From positions 117,373,140 through 117,437,139 of the forward strand of contig NC_081410.1 of NCBI RefSeq assembly GCF_030272615.1: a stretch of 64,000 bases of DNA, in the 5' to 3' direction. The notes below the pieces were generated by a model. The model was not told the DNA's origin. It did no database searches and was given only the letters and a program-made list of their open reading frames with translations. The first letter of the stretch is position 1; each line of letters starts with the position of its first letter. This DNA is from Cryptomeria japonica (taxonomy: Eukaryota > Streptophyta > Pinopsida > Cupressales > Cupressaceae). A program made the translations under genes and the position numbers. Below are positions 1 through 12,723 of this stretch, one piece after another.

Positions 1-649
1 TTTCCAGATTTTGAAGGGCTTCATGAAGTGAATTTTGTGAGTATTTTGCATTTTTACTTAGGGTTTTGTTTAGGGTTCTTTCCTTGTTTTTCCATGTTTG
101 ACACAAGCGAGGGATAGAGGACATGGAGCATGGAATGAAGAACTTTCCACCACATGAAGAGGGTAACACTTACAATATCTAGATTCATGCTTCAACATGG
201 TGAATCAAGGAAGGAACATCTCAACATAGCAAGTGTGAGGATCAACACAAGGAAGGAATTTTACAACTATCTTGAATTTCTTCTGGAAATCCAAAAATTG
301 TTGCCAGTACAACAAGAGAGGAATCCAAGGTGAAGGCTTAAGGTGAAGGGATCGAGGATCAAGGATAGGTGAAGGTGATCAAATTGAATAAGATGATGCA
401 ATTTGGGAATATCTCCCACCATCATCACCTCAAGCAATTGGAAATGTTGAGTATCAAGAGATATTGCTCAAATCACAAACTCTTCTTTGTGATCATCTAT
501 AAGGCGTGTAATTAGTTGAGGTGGCGCTTAGTCATCACCAACCCAATCACTTCATTCCAAGTCAAGGAATCTAGATTCAATGCAATTGACTCATCCAACG
601 AGGAAGATAACTACCACATATGGAGGCACAAAGTTCGATATACCTAACC

Positions 650-1250
650 TCATCTCTCATTGGTCAACATTCAAAGGACATGTGTCTTATTTATTGTAAT
701 CAAATCATCGGTCAAGCATTAAATGTTATGTAGTGGGTGTAACAAGCCCTAATTAGGGTTTCTATCTTTCTATCTTGGCCGTTGATTTGGATTTGATCCT
801 AGCCATTTATTTGTAATAAGAGCACTATAAAAGGCTTGCTCCCCTCTCTTGCAAAGGTTAATAGTTAGTAGACAATAATAGATAGTAGAAGCAATTAGAA
901 GTAGCAGTAGAATAGGAGAAAAAGAGATTGTTGCCAAGACTTTGTTGCAAGAATCATATATTTTTATTGAAGATATGGTGAATTTCATGTGTTGATTCAA
1001 CATTTGCATGGTCTCTACTTCTCATTTGTTTTGATGTTGATAGGATGGATGGAAGTTATTGTGGATGATTAATGGTGAAATTCACATGTTCACACTACCT
1101 GTATTTTGCTGATTGCTAAATACTTTGCGTGTTCAATCGAACTCTTTATATAAGCTCAACTTCGATTGCTACTCACCCATTGATATGCATCACATTGATG
1201 GTGTTTGTGTTGTTGTTGGTGATTTGAACATCATGAGATTACCTTAGAAG
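650..1250 (+). mobile_element. LTR-like promoter fragment
   Basis: The stretch has the composition of a plant LTR. A run that includes a CCCTAATTAGGG palindrome is followed by a clear TATA box, TATAAAAG at 826-833, and then a polypurine-rich leader (about 850-940). I cannot locate TG/CA ends, a target duplication or any gag or pol sequence, so this is probably a solo or truncated LTR. A cellular gene promoter is the alternative, but no open reading frame of substance follows. Confidence 0.35.
826..833 (+). promoter_or_regulatory. TATA box
   Basis: TATAAAAG in an AT-balanced context followed by a purine-rich leader. It is a perfect plant TATA box by sequence; use is inferred only from this. 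Confidence 0.45.
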
Positions 1251-4200
1251 ATTGCACTAGCTTTGTGGAGTTGTTCTTTGCATGGCAAAGCAAAGTCTAG
1301 TAGAGTTTCACTATGTCATTCATAATCTCTTACATTCTTAAGATTAGATTAGCTTTCTAAGTCCTTAATCTCTTTTATCTTTTTTTAATCAAGTAAATTT
1401 CCATGTTCCAGCCACATTCAAGCAAGAGTTCAAGTGCAAATGTAAGTTCCTCTTGTGATTCTGGCAATATCACATCAAACCATTGAGCTTATCCACATGT
1501 AGACTTGACATTTGGAACCTTGGAGTCACCTCAACTGATCACTTAGTTCAGCATTTGAGGAGATTTTGTTCAAGAGAGGATACGATACCTTGGTATTTTA
1601 ATCTGTGTATCAAGTGCATAAAAACATATTAACATGCACATTTGCAGAGGCATGAAGATGGGATCACCTCCTAGACGCAATGGTGCGCTTTTATGACATG
1701 TGTTATCCTTGACACCATGGCTGTTCCTCATTTGTTGATGATTTTTCAATGCACGTCCTTGACTTTTCAAGTAGTGGGCAATGAGGCAAAGTGATGGCCG
1801 TCAATCTATTTGATTGACGACTTTGTTTTAAACTTGTATTGGAGCCCCTTGCACGATTTGATAGCTCGCCAACCAATGCTGATTGACAGTCAACATTTAA
1901 AAATTAAATAACAACTATGGCAATGAGTTTGTTTTTTGTAGGGGTCAAGTACAGAGCACAAATTATTGGTCCAATCGTCTCCAATGACATTTTCTTGGGC
2001 CTGAGGTTGTGGAATGACGCCATTACTCATTCCCCATTTAGATTTGCTCGAGGCCGTGGTTCTTTATGGCTTGTAGGGGTACTTTTCACCTAACAAAATG
2101 TCTTTGCAGATCTCAAAGGCCGATTTGTTGTTGTGATTGCCCATTTCCAGCCATTGAATTTAATGCTGATCCATCATTCTGTGCCAGGAAGATATTCTTC
2201 ACACGTCTATAATCAGATTGTGCGTGGTTGGGTTGATTTCCATTTTTTGTTAACCCTGGTATGGTTAGGGTTCAAACCTTGATTTGTAATTTCTTATCTC
2301 AGTAATGCCTGACCTTAAAGGCAACTTTGTAATATTTTGTAAGTGTTCTTCTTGTTCTTCCCTCAGTTCTCTACAAAGACTCATGCATTTTTGCACCTGT
2401 CACTGTAACTTGGCCTTTGTCTTTGCATTAATGAGAATTACCCTTTTTTACCTCTTCTCTCCTTTAGATATGTTGTGTAAATCTCTCTTGCCTTCATGTC
2501 TGAATGCATTTTTTCTATTTTCTATGTTTATTTGCTGTGTTATTTATGTTTTGTAGGTGCTGGTTGTGAATGTCTCCTTTCCTTTCAACATTCTATCAAA
2601 CCCTAACCTCCATATGTGCCTCTAGAGACTAGTAACATAGAGAATTGTGTTAGTTCTAGTTGTTTTCATCGATGCATTGTGCTGTTTTGGGCAGGAAGAA
2701 ATATGTTCTAATCCTGGTGCATCACCTCCTTTTATTTCCTGCACTCTCTCTCCCTTTTCCTTTGCAAGCTGGTTGAATAGATTTAGCTATAGGGTTGGAT
2801 CAACACCTTGCATCTAGATTAGAAAGGAAGCCGGCCTTCTTCGGAGACTCAAACCTCATTCACAAAGGTGCCACGCCTTGAGGTTGTTTCCATTGTGTCA
2901 TTGGAATGCTGGACCCAGTCTAGCAGGGTGCAATTTAATGTGACGACCCCTACATTATCTTTGGAGATAGTATGGGCTGTTTGAGTGCATGGCAGCATGC
3001 AACCTTGTTGTCTGCATCACCAGTACAACTTATTTCATTACTTAAATAATATTTAAGAGCTATAATCTTTTCACCTTAGCCTTTTTTGGTTTTTGGATGC
3101 AACTGTGGCATTAGTTTCTGAAATAACCCTAGGGTTTAATATTCTGCTCTAATCAGACTCAGATGTTAACAGATCAAAACTTGAAACTTTAGAAGTTTAG
3201 ACCCACTGAATTAACCAAGCAATTTCTGCAGGTCAGTTTACCAGTTAACCAAATTGAAATTTGAATTCACACAGTTGCACAGATGATAACAGTAATTAAT
3301 TCAGATCTGGAACAATACAATAGGTATGGACCTGATACAATGCGTGTTGGAATATTGCTGTTGGTGAGGGTGAACTAGTAGAAACTTCGCAGATAGACTG
3401 GCCTTGGAAACCTCACATTCTCTAGACCAGATCTGCTGTTGATCCTTGGGTTGTGTGGCAGGTATGCTGGGGCAGGTTATTGCCTACAGGTAGCTGGGAA
3501 AATCCCACAATTGGTGTTCACCCTAACTTTAAGGCATGAAGCAAATGCACATCCTCATAGTACTGTCTTTTTTCTTCACTAACACTGCAGATGAAGCAAA
3601 TGGACTGGAACTAGGTTGTATGTGCCTCATGTCCACTAACCTTGCTATTATTATTAAAGTTGTAATAAACACATTTTTGTTTGAATAAAATTGGATATCA
3701 CTGAAATAGGGGGTGCAGGGGACATAATGGCTTCAAACAAAAGCCCTTGGCATAGCAATCGATTCCACAATGCTCACATATGTTTGTTGGACTTCAGCAA
3801 GCTTGGATTGTGTGGACATTCTTCTTCATGTTATTCTGGCTTCCTTGCTTTCTTTGGCTTTTACATGCTTGATTGCACATGGAAGAGTTAAAACTTGAGC
3901 TTGCTCTTTGCTGCATTTTGCCATTTTCTTTAAGATACATAGCTTTGATGGATGCTTCATCTCCATCCTTGGGATCAAAATGGATCATCTTCTTTCTAAA
4001 GCTATATTACAGCTCACTTACATACCTGAAAAGCACATCAAATTTAGTCAATAATGCTCTCATGAAAATATGCAATTTTTGAAATTTATTAGTTTACTCT
4101 TCAATTCTGTGGTCTTGCTTTTGCCTCAGGTATCTGGCTTCATTTTGAACTGATGCCTGTGACCTGTGGAGTAGAACTTCTTATGAATGCATCTGTTGAA

Positions 4201-5478
4201 ACCTCCCCTGTTAGTGAATAAGGACTGTTTAATAATTCTAAGAGATTCCACATCATAGGTTAAAAACTCAGAGTTGGCAAGAACTTGGCAGGCCTAAATT
4301 TGAAAAAGTCAGCAAAGTTTCTGAACATTTAAAAACAGAAATTTGTAAAATAGTCTAAAAAAACTAGGCATAAAACTGAATATACAGAGGTTATCAGTAG
4401 GTTTTCCTTATTTTTAGAAAATTCAAATCATAGTGTCATATGATCATAAATTACAGATCCATATTAATATTTAACAAATTTCATCCTGGTAAAACATGGG
4501 GCCAAAACAATTTATTTTTGGGTTTTTAAAACAAGAGTGGGAGTTTCAGGGCAGCGTTCACTGTGGGCTTGAGGGGCAGCGCCTCCTTGCAAGGTCCAGG
4601 GATAGCACCCCTTGCTTGTAACCTGTTGTCATACAGAGCAGGGTCGAGGGGTGGAGTCCCTGCCACCAAGCCCAAATTGAGGCTGTTGAGACCACATGGA
4701 CCTTAATGGCTCATGACTTTTTTTAAATGCAAATGAAAAACCCTCTAAAATCATTCAATCCTCACTCCAAATCACACAAATTTCCAGCAAATTATTGGCT
4801 AGTTTTAAGTGAGGTTTTGACAAGTTACTTGTTGGGCCTATTTTGATTTCAAGTTGCCGAGTACTCACAAGTCAACATGTACTCGCTTGGGTTTTGATCT
4901 ATATTCCACGTAATGGATTCATTATATGCAAGCAGAGGTTATTATATTATTAACAGTTTATGTAATTTATCATCATCCTCACATAGGGTATCTTTTTTCA
5001 AATTTTCCATTATAATAGTCACAAGAATGGAAGTACCTCAATATGCCCAAACCATTTATCTTTTTTTCAAGCAGTAACCTTCATGTGAAAAGACTTCATA
5101 ACATAATGTAATTTATTATCAGGTTTGATCGACATAGGCATTTTGCTTTGGCCCCAAGCCTTACTTGTAGACTAGAGGCTAGAAGACATAAAAATATGCA
5201 GATGTCTGTTTCCCAATAATCATTATACATTATTATGCCTTAAATTAGATTATTAATACTAAGGAACAATTAATATCCATAATACAAGTGATAATTACCA
5301 TATTTAAGCTCCCAATCCTTACTTCTTTCGTAATCATCAACCCTAATGGAGGATGGGGAATTACTTATTAGATGGGTAGGAAACGTATTCTCCACAAATA
5401 GGCTCAAGAGTTTCAGGAACACCCATCCATACCACCTCTTGGGGCTCACTTATTTTGGGATGGAATTATTGCAGCCTT
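1251..5478. other. Spacer without recognisable gene
   Basis: No ORF on either strand resembles a known protein, and none exceeds about 90 codons. A GC-richer patch at about 4540-4690 contains repeated GGGGCAGCGC-like and CCTTGCAAGGTCC-like words and looks like a worn dispersed repeat. I searched this stretch by eye for the missing NBP35 N-terminal cysteine exon and did not find it. Confidence 0.5.
5474..5478. repeat. Target-site duplication GCCTT (left)
   Basis: GCCTT directly precedes the left LTR and is repeated exactly at 12719-12723 after the right LTR. A 5-bp duplication is standard for LTR retrotransposon integration. Confidence 0.9.
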
Positions 5479-6859
5479 TGATGAATAATGATGAGCAACT
5501 AAGGTCTTGACCAATACTGAGAGGGGGGGGTGAATCAATACACACAAAAACTTCACAACACTTTATCATATTAAAACACAGCTGACCGGTTGTCTTCACC
5601 ACTGAGCATAACCATGGCTATACCGGTTAAACACAGATACTTTAGACAACATTCCACGGATCTCAAATCTTGATGACTATTTTACCGATATAATCATGCA
5701 TGAGTTTTATCTACAATACCACAACCATTTAGCACTGCTTGCATAACAAACTTAATCAGAAACACACAATCATCACATGAAAAACTCACAACCCATAACA
5801 CAAAGATTTTTCACGTGGAAACCCAAACGGGAAAAACCACGGTAGGGATGAATACCCACAAGTTTGTTTTGAACTCTTTTGAAGTCCGCTCTGTTAGGAG
5901 CCTAGTCCAGTTAAAGACTTTACAATAAGGTTCTGTTAGGAACCGATCCTGTTAGGGATCACCCGGTTAAGGGATGGCTATATACTCTGTTAAAGGTTGA
6001 AACCTAGTTAAAGGTTACCTCGCTAGAGGATTTAAATAACTCAATAAACTTGAGCCACTTGGCTAGAGGATTTACAACAAACCCTGTTAAAGCTACCCAG
6101 TCAAGGGATTTTCCTTTTGTTGAAATGGTTAGAAGACAACAGGTAAAACTCCGATCTGATAACAACACTCCTTGCTAAAGCAGATCCTTTTCAGTTCCTC
6201 TCCTCTGCAATCACACTCTGCAGATTCCTCACTCTGGTTTGGCAAGTATCTAATCTCCAACATGCGGACACACACACAACTTTTACCAACACTTACAATA
6301 ACAAAACTCATCGACCTTATAGACAAAGGTTAGGTCGGTAGCATAAACCCTAAATATTTTAGGTTTACAATTACAAGCGTTCCAATCTTGACCGTCCAAA
6401 CACATTACATAGAATGAAATGATCTAAGACAGATCTCAAGACATTCTGCATCATCCAATCTTCACTGCATCTGGAAAATAGTAACCCATCACGCGCTCTT
6501 CACACACCGCTCAAAAAATCGCACATTCTCGAGATAGGCATTCAATGCATTCGATCTTCACGCGTAAGATCCTCAAGGAAATTCGTCACGTGCACACAGC
6601 TGACGTGGCATCCCGATCCTTATCCTTATCGTTCACAAAACACCATCGGTTGCACCCACAGGCCATACCGGAAACCCTAGAGCTGAACAGAGACTACCAA
6701 CCGGTAGTCACACTTAGTGAACCCCGACACCAGTCCACTCCATCCCGGTTGACCATAACCGCTTCCAATCTTCATATTGGTGCATACCGGTTCACCTGCT
6801 TGAGCATATATTAACATCAATGACAACATGCATTGTCACCGCTTCATCATATGCCAACA
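5479..6859 (-). repeat. 3' LTR of copia element
   Basis: 1381 bp; in element orientation it starts TGTTGGCAT and ends ATCATTATTCATCA. It carries an extra segment of about 17 bp near 5983-6010 compared with the other LTR, a G8 run near 5523, and one CCCTAAA word at 6348. Several CTGTTAGG and CGGTTAA-type words recur between 5890 and 6120. Confidence 0.93.
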
Positions 6860-6860
6860 A

Positions 6861-6871
6861 TCTCCTCCTTT
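6861..6871 (-). promoter_or_regulatory. Polypurine tract
   Basis: Read on the minus strand it is AAAGGAGGAGA, one base before the 3' LTR. This is the position and composition expected for the plus-strand DNA priming site. Confidence 0.85.
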
Positions 6872-7171
6872 GGCATTGATGGCAATACTCAGTGTATCAT
6901 TGCTCAGTATCTGCACCATGCTCATTAACATGTACCGGTTGACATATGCTGGTTCAAAGATCACCACCACCACCATCTGGACTCGTCAGTGTGCACTTTG
7001 CCATATGTCTTCATCATCAGATATCTTCTCCCCCTTTGACAGTAATGCCAATGTGGAGGCACAAGCTTCCAAGCTCCACTATGTTGCTCCCCCTATGGAG
7101 TAGCATCCTTCAACACATCAATCCTATAAGAGCTGACACGGTAGTACCTGACTGATGTGGAGCACACAACT

Positions 7172-8624
7172 TCAGTTTACTTCATGAAGGGGCAGAACCC
7201 CTAATTCACCTCTCAAATAGGTAAATGCAGTCTTCGGTAAGGGCTTAGTGAATATGTCTGCTAGTTGCTCCTTACTGGAAACATGTTCTAATACCTCTTT
7301 ATTCTGAACCTTTTCTCTCAAAAAATGATATTTGAGCTCAATGAGCTTAGTCCTAGCAACAGTACTGGATTTTTGGAAATGTTTATTGCACTGGTATTAT
7401 CACAAAAAATACTCACCAGTTCAGATATAGTCATTTTGAAGCCATTCAGTACATGCTTCATCCAGATTGCTTGAGTGCAGTTCATAAATGCTGCCACATA
7501 CTCCGCTTCAGCTGTAGACTGGGAAATACAGCTCTGCTTCTTGCTCGTCCACGAGACTAGTCTTCCACTAAAGAAGAACGCTCCATCGGTTGTGCTCTTT
7601 CGGTCGTCCACATTACCTGCCCAATCTGCATCGGTAAACACTTTAATCAAAGTCGCCATTGTATGGATACCACAATCCATAATCAACTATCCCTTTCAAG
7701 TATCTAAGAATCCTCTTTACCACTACCAAGTGGGATTCTCTTGGACTCTTCTGAAAACGGGCCACTATGCCCACTGCATGAGCAATATCCGGTTTGCTGT
7801 GCACCACATAGTGTAGCTTACCGATCATTGACTGGTACTCCTCATTCACCAACGCTGAATCATTCTCCTTAGTCAGTTTGCAGCTAGTCACCATTGGTGA
7901 TCCAACCGGTTTGCTCTCCTCCATACCAAAGGTCTTCAATACCTCTTTGATATACTTGGACTGGGTAATGAAAATACCCTCCTTCATTTGTTGAATCTGT
8001 AGACCAATGAAGAACTTTATCTCTCCAATCGGTGACATCTCAAACTCTTTCTTCATTTCATCTGCAAATGCATGACTCATTTCATCATCTCCTCGGAAGA
8101 TTATGTCATCTACAAATACTTCACAACAATATTTGATCACTTTTAGATTTCAGGTATATGTTGTTGTCCTCACTTGTTCTCTGAAATCCTATCTTCACAA
8201 GATGAGAGTGTAACCGTTCATACCATGCCCTTGGTGCTTGTTTCAATTCATACAGGGCCTTGTGTAATCTACACACCATGTTGCTATCTTCTGACAAAGC
8301 AAACCCATCCGGTTGCTCAATATACACTTCTTCTTCTAGGATTCCATTCAAGAATGTAGACTTCACATCCATCTGGTATACCTTGAATCCCTTGAATGCT
8401 GCAAATGCAAGTAGCATTCAAACACCTTCCAGTCTAGCCACTGGGGCAAAGGTTTCTCCATAGTCTTCTCCTTCTTCCTGAGCATATCCCTTAAATACAA
8501 GTCTTGCCTTGTTTCTTACCACTGTGCTTTCTTCATTCATCTTATTCTTGAAGACCCATTTGGTACCAATGACATTCTTGTGTTCCGGTCTGGGTACCAA
8601 GGACCATGTTGCATTTTTCTCTAT
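7172..8624 (-). pseudogene. copia reverse transcriptase-RNase H, broken
   Basis: Reads [10 protein letters not shown], then the RT core with QMDVKSTFLNG and the catalytic FVDDIIF motif (8100-8120). RNase H follows, with its acidic residues in FTDADWAG, AEAEY and FCDNTSA (7370-7660). The reading ends at a TGA at 7172-7174 after GELGVLP. The frame is interrupted by TAG at 8622 (Gln expected, CAG to TAG), TGA near 8415 (Arg expected, CGA to TGA), a shift before VFVDD near 8125, one near 7660 and one near 7370. All domains can be followed, so the decay is by point mutation and small indels, not large deletion. Confidence 0.9.
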
Positions 8625-9881
8625 CTAGTCCAACTCCTCTTCCATTGCCTTTATCCAGTCTTCATCGGTAAGTGCCTCTCTAGTGGTCTTAGGCTCAAAT
8701 TCTGAAATCATGCAAGAGTTTTCTTTCACCTTTCTCCTTGTAAGTATTCCTGCATCTTTGTCTCCTATGATCTTCTTCGGATCATGATGCAGTCTTACAT
8801 ACCTAGGAAGGATCGTAGCAGGTTCTTCTTGCTTTTCCTCTTCTTTTTCCGCTTCATCTTCTTCTTCACCCGCTGAAGCTTCTGCCGGTACAGAAACACT
8901 GAGGTCTTTGTAGTGTTTGTCATTTGTTTCATTCTTAACTGGTTCCCAGAAAGCTAAACCCGGTTCATCTTCCGTTTCCTTGCTGCCGGTTTCCTCAGCC
9001 TTCTCAGGGGATTCATCAACCCTGACATTGATACTCTCAACAATCTTCTGGGTCCTTCTGTTGTAGCACTTGAGAGCTTTGCTTTTAGTGGAATATCCAA
9101 GAAATATTCCTTCATAAGACTTAGCATCAAACTTACTCAGATGCTCACCTCTTTTGATATAGCATTTACTCCCAAACACTTTGAAATAACTCACATTGGG
9201 AGTTCTTCCATTCCAGTACTCATAGGGGGTTTTGTCTTTACCTTTCTTGATGAGTACTCGGTTCATGGCATAGACTGCAGTGCTCACCGCTTCTCTCCAA
9301 AATGTGTGAGCAACATTTCCTTGGATCAGCATAGTTCTGGCCGCTTCCACTACAGTCCTGTTATTCCTCTCTGCTATGCCGTTCTGCTGTGGTGTCCTTG
9401 GGGCAGACAACTGCCTCTTGATGTCGTTCTCTTCACAGTACTTGTTGAATTCATCAGAAGTGAATTCACCTCCTTGATCGGTTCTAAGACATTTTATTTT
9501 TCTGCTGCTCTCCTTCTCAACTAATGCTCTAAAGGCTTTGAACTTTCCAAACGCCTCAGACTTGTCTTTCAAGAATGTGACCCACATCATTCTTGAGCAG
9601 ACATCGGTAAGAATCATGAAATACCGATCTCCCTGAATTCTTCTTGTTTTCATCGGACCACACAGATCGGTGTGCACAAGATCAAGTAAGTTCTCTGTTG
9701 AAAAGGACTTACCTTTGAATGTTGAGGAAGACATCTTCCCAAGTTGACATTCTTTGCACAAAGCATTCTCCGGTTTGCTCAACAAAGGCAACCCTCTTAC
9801 TGCCTTGATCTTACTCGCTTTTACAATATTGTCAAAATTCACATGACAAAGTCTCCTTATGCCATATCCAACTGTCGTCAA
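8625..9881 (-). pseudogene. copia integrase
   Basis: An open stretch of 418 codons. It begins in the HHCC zinc-binding region (RLCHVNF, then CKECQLGK) and continues with a GAG-pre-integrase and rve core. The DDE catalytic residues are visible: Asp in VHTDLCG, Asp in LRTDQGG and Glu in NGIAERNN. A Glu/Lys-rich linker precedes the RT. The first His of HHCC lies in the upstream frame (WIWHK), so a 1-bp insertion near 9860 separates protease from integrase. Integrase inserts the cDNA copy into the host genome; this copy can no longer be made as one polyprotein. Confidence 0.9.
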
Positions 9882-11283
9882 ATTTTGCCATCACGCACTG
9901 ACTAATCTTGGCATTCAGCTGAAATAGGTTTCCTCTGGTCTGCTTACCGGTGGCAATAAGTTCACCACTCTTTCCAATTATTCTGCAGACTCTACCTTTG
10001 AACTCCAGAATGAGTCCTTTGTCGTTCAGCTGAGCAACACTCAAAAGGTTGTGCTTAAGGCCTTCCACCCAGTAGACATCATCCGCACTGCTCTTTTCAT
10101 TCAGTGAGATAGATCCTTTTCCTTTCACCATGCAAGGTGCATCGTTGCCAAACCGGACAACACCTCCATCATATTCTTCCAAAGTCAAAAACTTTCTCCG
10201 GTCACCAGTCATGTGGTGAGAACACCCGCTATCAATGATCCACTCGTTGGAGTTGTCAATGCGACAGACAAGGGCTTTTTGGTCAAACACCTCTGCCCTG
10301 ACAGCTACAAACACTATGACCTCACTCTCTTCATCCTCAAATTCTTCATCGGTAACACCTTCATCCACTGCAACAAGACAATTTCTCCTACCTCCTCCTT
10401 TATACTTTCTAAACCTTTCCAGTTTATCCTTATTGTCAATGTTAGGACAGTTAACAACTATATGTCCTATCTTATTGTAGGAAAAACACTTCAGAGGAAG
10501 CTTACCTTTGTATTTACCGGTGCCTTTTGGAAGTCTCTTGGCAAGAAGAGCTTCAAACTCCATCAGAATCTCCTCATCGTCCATATCTTTGCTTGGCTTG
10601 GATTCATAACTGGTACTAACCTCTTTTCCTTTCCTGGTCGGTACAGAGGAAGCAGATGCTCTAAAGGCAGATTCGGTCTTCTTAACACTACCATCATAGC
10701 TATTCAATTCATATGTAGTCAACTTTGCAATAATAGAGTCTAAGGATACCTTGGTTTTGTCGATAGACCTTAGCTCTTGAATAGTGGCAACCCTGATTGC
10801 ATAGACTGGTAAAAGTGATCTCAGAACTTTACTGACAATAGTGGCATCATCAATTGTTCCACCAGTGCTCTTGATTTCTCCAACCACTGTCTTGATTCTT
10901 ATGCCATACTGCTGAATGGTCTCTCCTTCAACCATCCTCCTATCTTCAAACTTTCCTCTCAGGCTTTCTTCCTTAGCCTGCTTGACATGTTCATCACCGC
11001 CATACATGGATTCCAGTTTGTCCCATACATCTTTTGGATTGTCCTTATCTTGTACATCAATGAACTTTATATCGGACAAACTGCTAATAAGGGCTTCCAT
11101 GACTTGCCCATTTTCTTGTATCTCTTTTTTCCGATCATCGGTTAGAGTGCCGGTGGGGATTACATAGGCATTCTCAATATGTTTCCAGTGTTGTGCACCC
11201 AAACTCCTGATATATATCTTCATTCTGTCCTTCCATATTGTAAAGTTGTCCCTGTTGAACTTAGGACCTTCCCTCTTCATCAT
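9832..11283 (-). pseudogene. copia gag and protease
   Basis: 483 codons from an ATG 58 bases inside the primer-binding site. Residues 1-190 are a copia gag (UBN2-type, with FTIWKDRM and VWDKLESMY). A CCHC zinc knuckle lies at residues 266-279, but its second Cys is Tyr (CFSYNKIGH...C), so metal binding is probably lost. An aspartic protease with DSG is at residues 351-353 (WIIDSGCSHHM). The frame then runs into the shifted integrase. Confidence 0.9.
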
Positions 11284-11340
11284 TACAACAGGATCTTTTG
11301 CCTCAAGCGGTTAAGCTTATATCACTAAGGACCTGGATGT

Positions 11341-11352
11341 GCTCTGATACCA
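11341..11352 (-). promoter_or_regulatory. Primer-binding site, initiator tRNA-Met
   Basis: On the minus strand TGGTATCAGAGC, two bases inside the 5' LTR. This 12-mer is the classical plant copia primer site complementary to the 3' end of initiator tRNA-Met. Confidence 0.95.
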
Positions 11353-11354
11353 AT

Positions 11355-12718
11355 TGATGAATAATGATGAGCAACTAAGGTCTTGACCGGTACTGAGAGG
11401 GGGGGTGAATCAGTACACACAAAAACTTCACAACACTTTATCATATTAAAACACAGCTGACCGGTTGTCTTCACCACTGAGCATAACCATGGCTATACCG
11501 ATTAAACATAGATACTTCAGACAACTTTCCACAGATCTCAAATCTTGATGACTACTTTACCGATATAATCATGCATGAGTTGTATCTACAATACCACAAC
11601 CATTGAACACTGCTTGCATAACTAACTTAATCAGAAACACACAATCATCACATGAAAAACTCACAACCCATAACACAGAGATTTTCCATGTGGAAACCCA
11701 AACGGGAAAAACCACGGTGGGGATGAATACCCACAAGTTTGTTTTGAACTCTTTTGAAGTCCACTCTGTTAGGAGCCTAGTCCGGTTAAAGACTTTACAA
11801 TAAGGTTCTATTAGGAACTGATCCTATTAGGGATCACCCGATTAAGGGATGGCTATATAACCTGTTAAAGGTTACCTCGCTAGAGGATTTAAATAACTCA
11901 ATGAACTTGAGCCACCTGGTTAGAGGATTTACAACAAATCCTGTTAAAGCTACCCGGTCAGGGGATTTTCCTTCTGTTGAAATGGTTAGAAGATAACAAG
12001 TAAAACTCCGATCTGATATCAACACTCCTTGCTAAAGCAGATCCTTTTCAGTTCCTCTCCTCTACAATCACACTCTGCAGATTCCTCACTCTGGTTTGGC
12101 GAGTATCTAATCTCCAACACGCGGACACACACACAACTTTTGCCAACACTTACAATAACAAAACTCATCGACCTTATAGACAAAGGTTAGGTTGGTAGCA
12201 TAAACCCTAAACCCTAAATATTTTAGGTTTACAATTACAAGCAATCCAATCCTGACCGTCCAAACACATTACATAGAATGAAATGATCTAAGACAGATCT
12301 CAAGACATTCTGCATCGTCCAATCTTCACTGCATCTGGAAAACAGTAACCCATCACGCGCTCTTCACACACCGCTCAGAAAACCGCGCATTCCCGAGATA
12401 GGCATTCAATGCATTCGATCTTCACGCGCAAGATCCTCAAGGAAATTCTTCATGTGCACACAACTGATGTGGCATCCCGATCCTTATCGTTCACAAAACA
12501 CCATCGGTTGCACCGCACAGGCCATATCGGAAACCCTAGAGCTGAACAGAGACTACCAACTGGTAGTCACACTTAGTGAACCCCAACACCGGTCGACTCA
12601 ATCGCGGTTGACCATAACTGCTTCCAATCTTCATACTGGTGCATACCGGTTCACTTGCTTGAGCATATATTGACATCAATGACAACATACATTGTCACCA
12701 CTTCATCATATGCCAACA
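11355..12718 (-). repeat. 5' LTR of copia element
   Basis: 1364 bp, about 95% alike to 5479-6859 over the part compared. A TATA-like CTATAAGG (minus strand, near 12172-12179) is the likely promoter. CCCTAAACCCTAAA at 12205-12218 is a doubled plant telomere-type word that is single in the other LTR. Confidence 0.93.
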
Positions 12719-12723
12719 GCCTT
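12719..12723. repeat. Target-site duplication GCCTT (right)
   Basis: Exact copy of 5474-5478, directly after the CA end of the right LTR. Confidence 0.9.

Larger units (their letters stand above)
5479..12718 (-). mobile_element. Ty1/copia LTR retrotransposon, complete but mutated
   Basis: The 7.24-kb element is read on the minus strand. It has two LTRs (5479-6859 and 11355-12718), TG...CA ends, and a GCCTT target duplication. A primer-binding site complementary to initiator tRNA-Met (11341-11352) abuts the 5' LTR, and a polypurine tract (6861-6871) abuts the 3' LTR. Domain order gag-protease-integrase-RT-RNase H is the copia order. By eye the first 375 bp of the LTRs differ at about 19 positions, so roughly 5% divergence: not a recent insertion. 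Frameshifts and stops make it non-autonomous. It lies antisense to, and upstream of, the NBP35 exon. Confidence 0.95.

Noticed and set aside
6545-6814. 89-codon ORF in the copia LTR and its copy at 12452-12673
   Set aside because: Lies in LTR sequence, antisense to the element, and the two LTR copies differ by frame-changing indels.
9141-9524. Open frame of 127 codons on the plus strand
   Set aside because: It is the antisense shadow of the copia integrase.
10213-10743. Open frame of 176 codons on the plus strand
   Set aside because: Antisense shadow of copia gag/protease.
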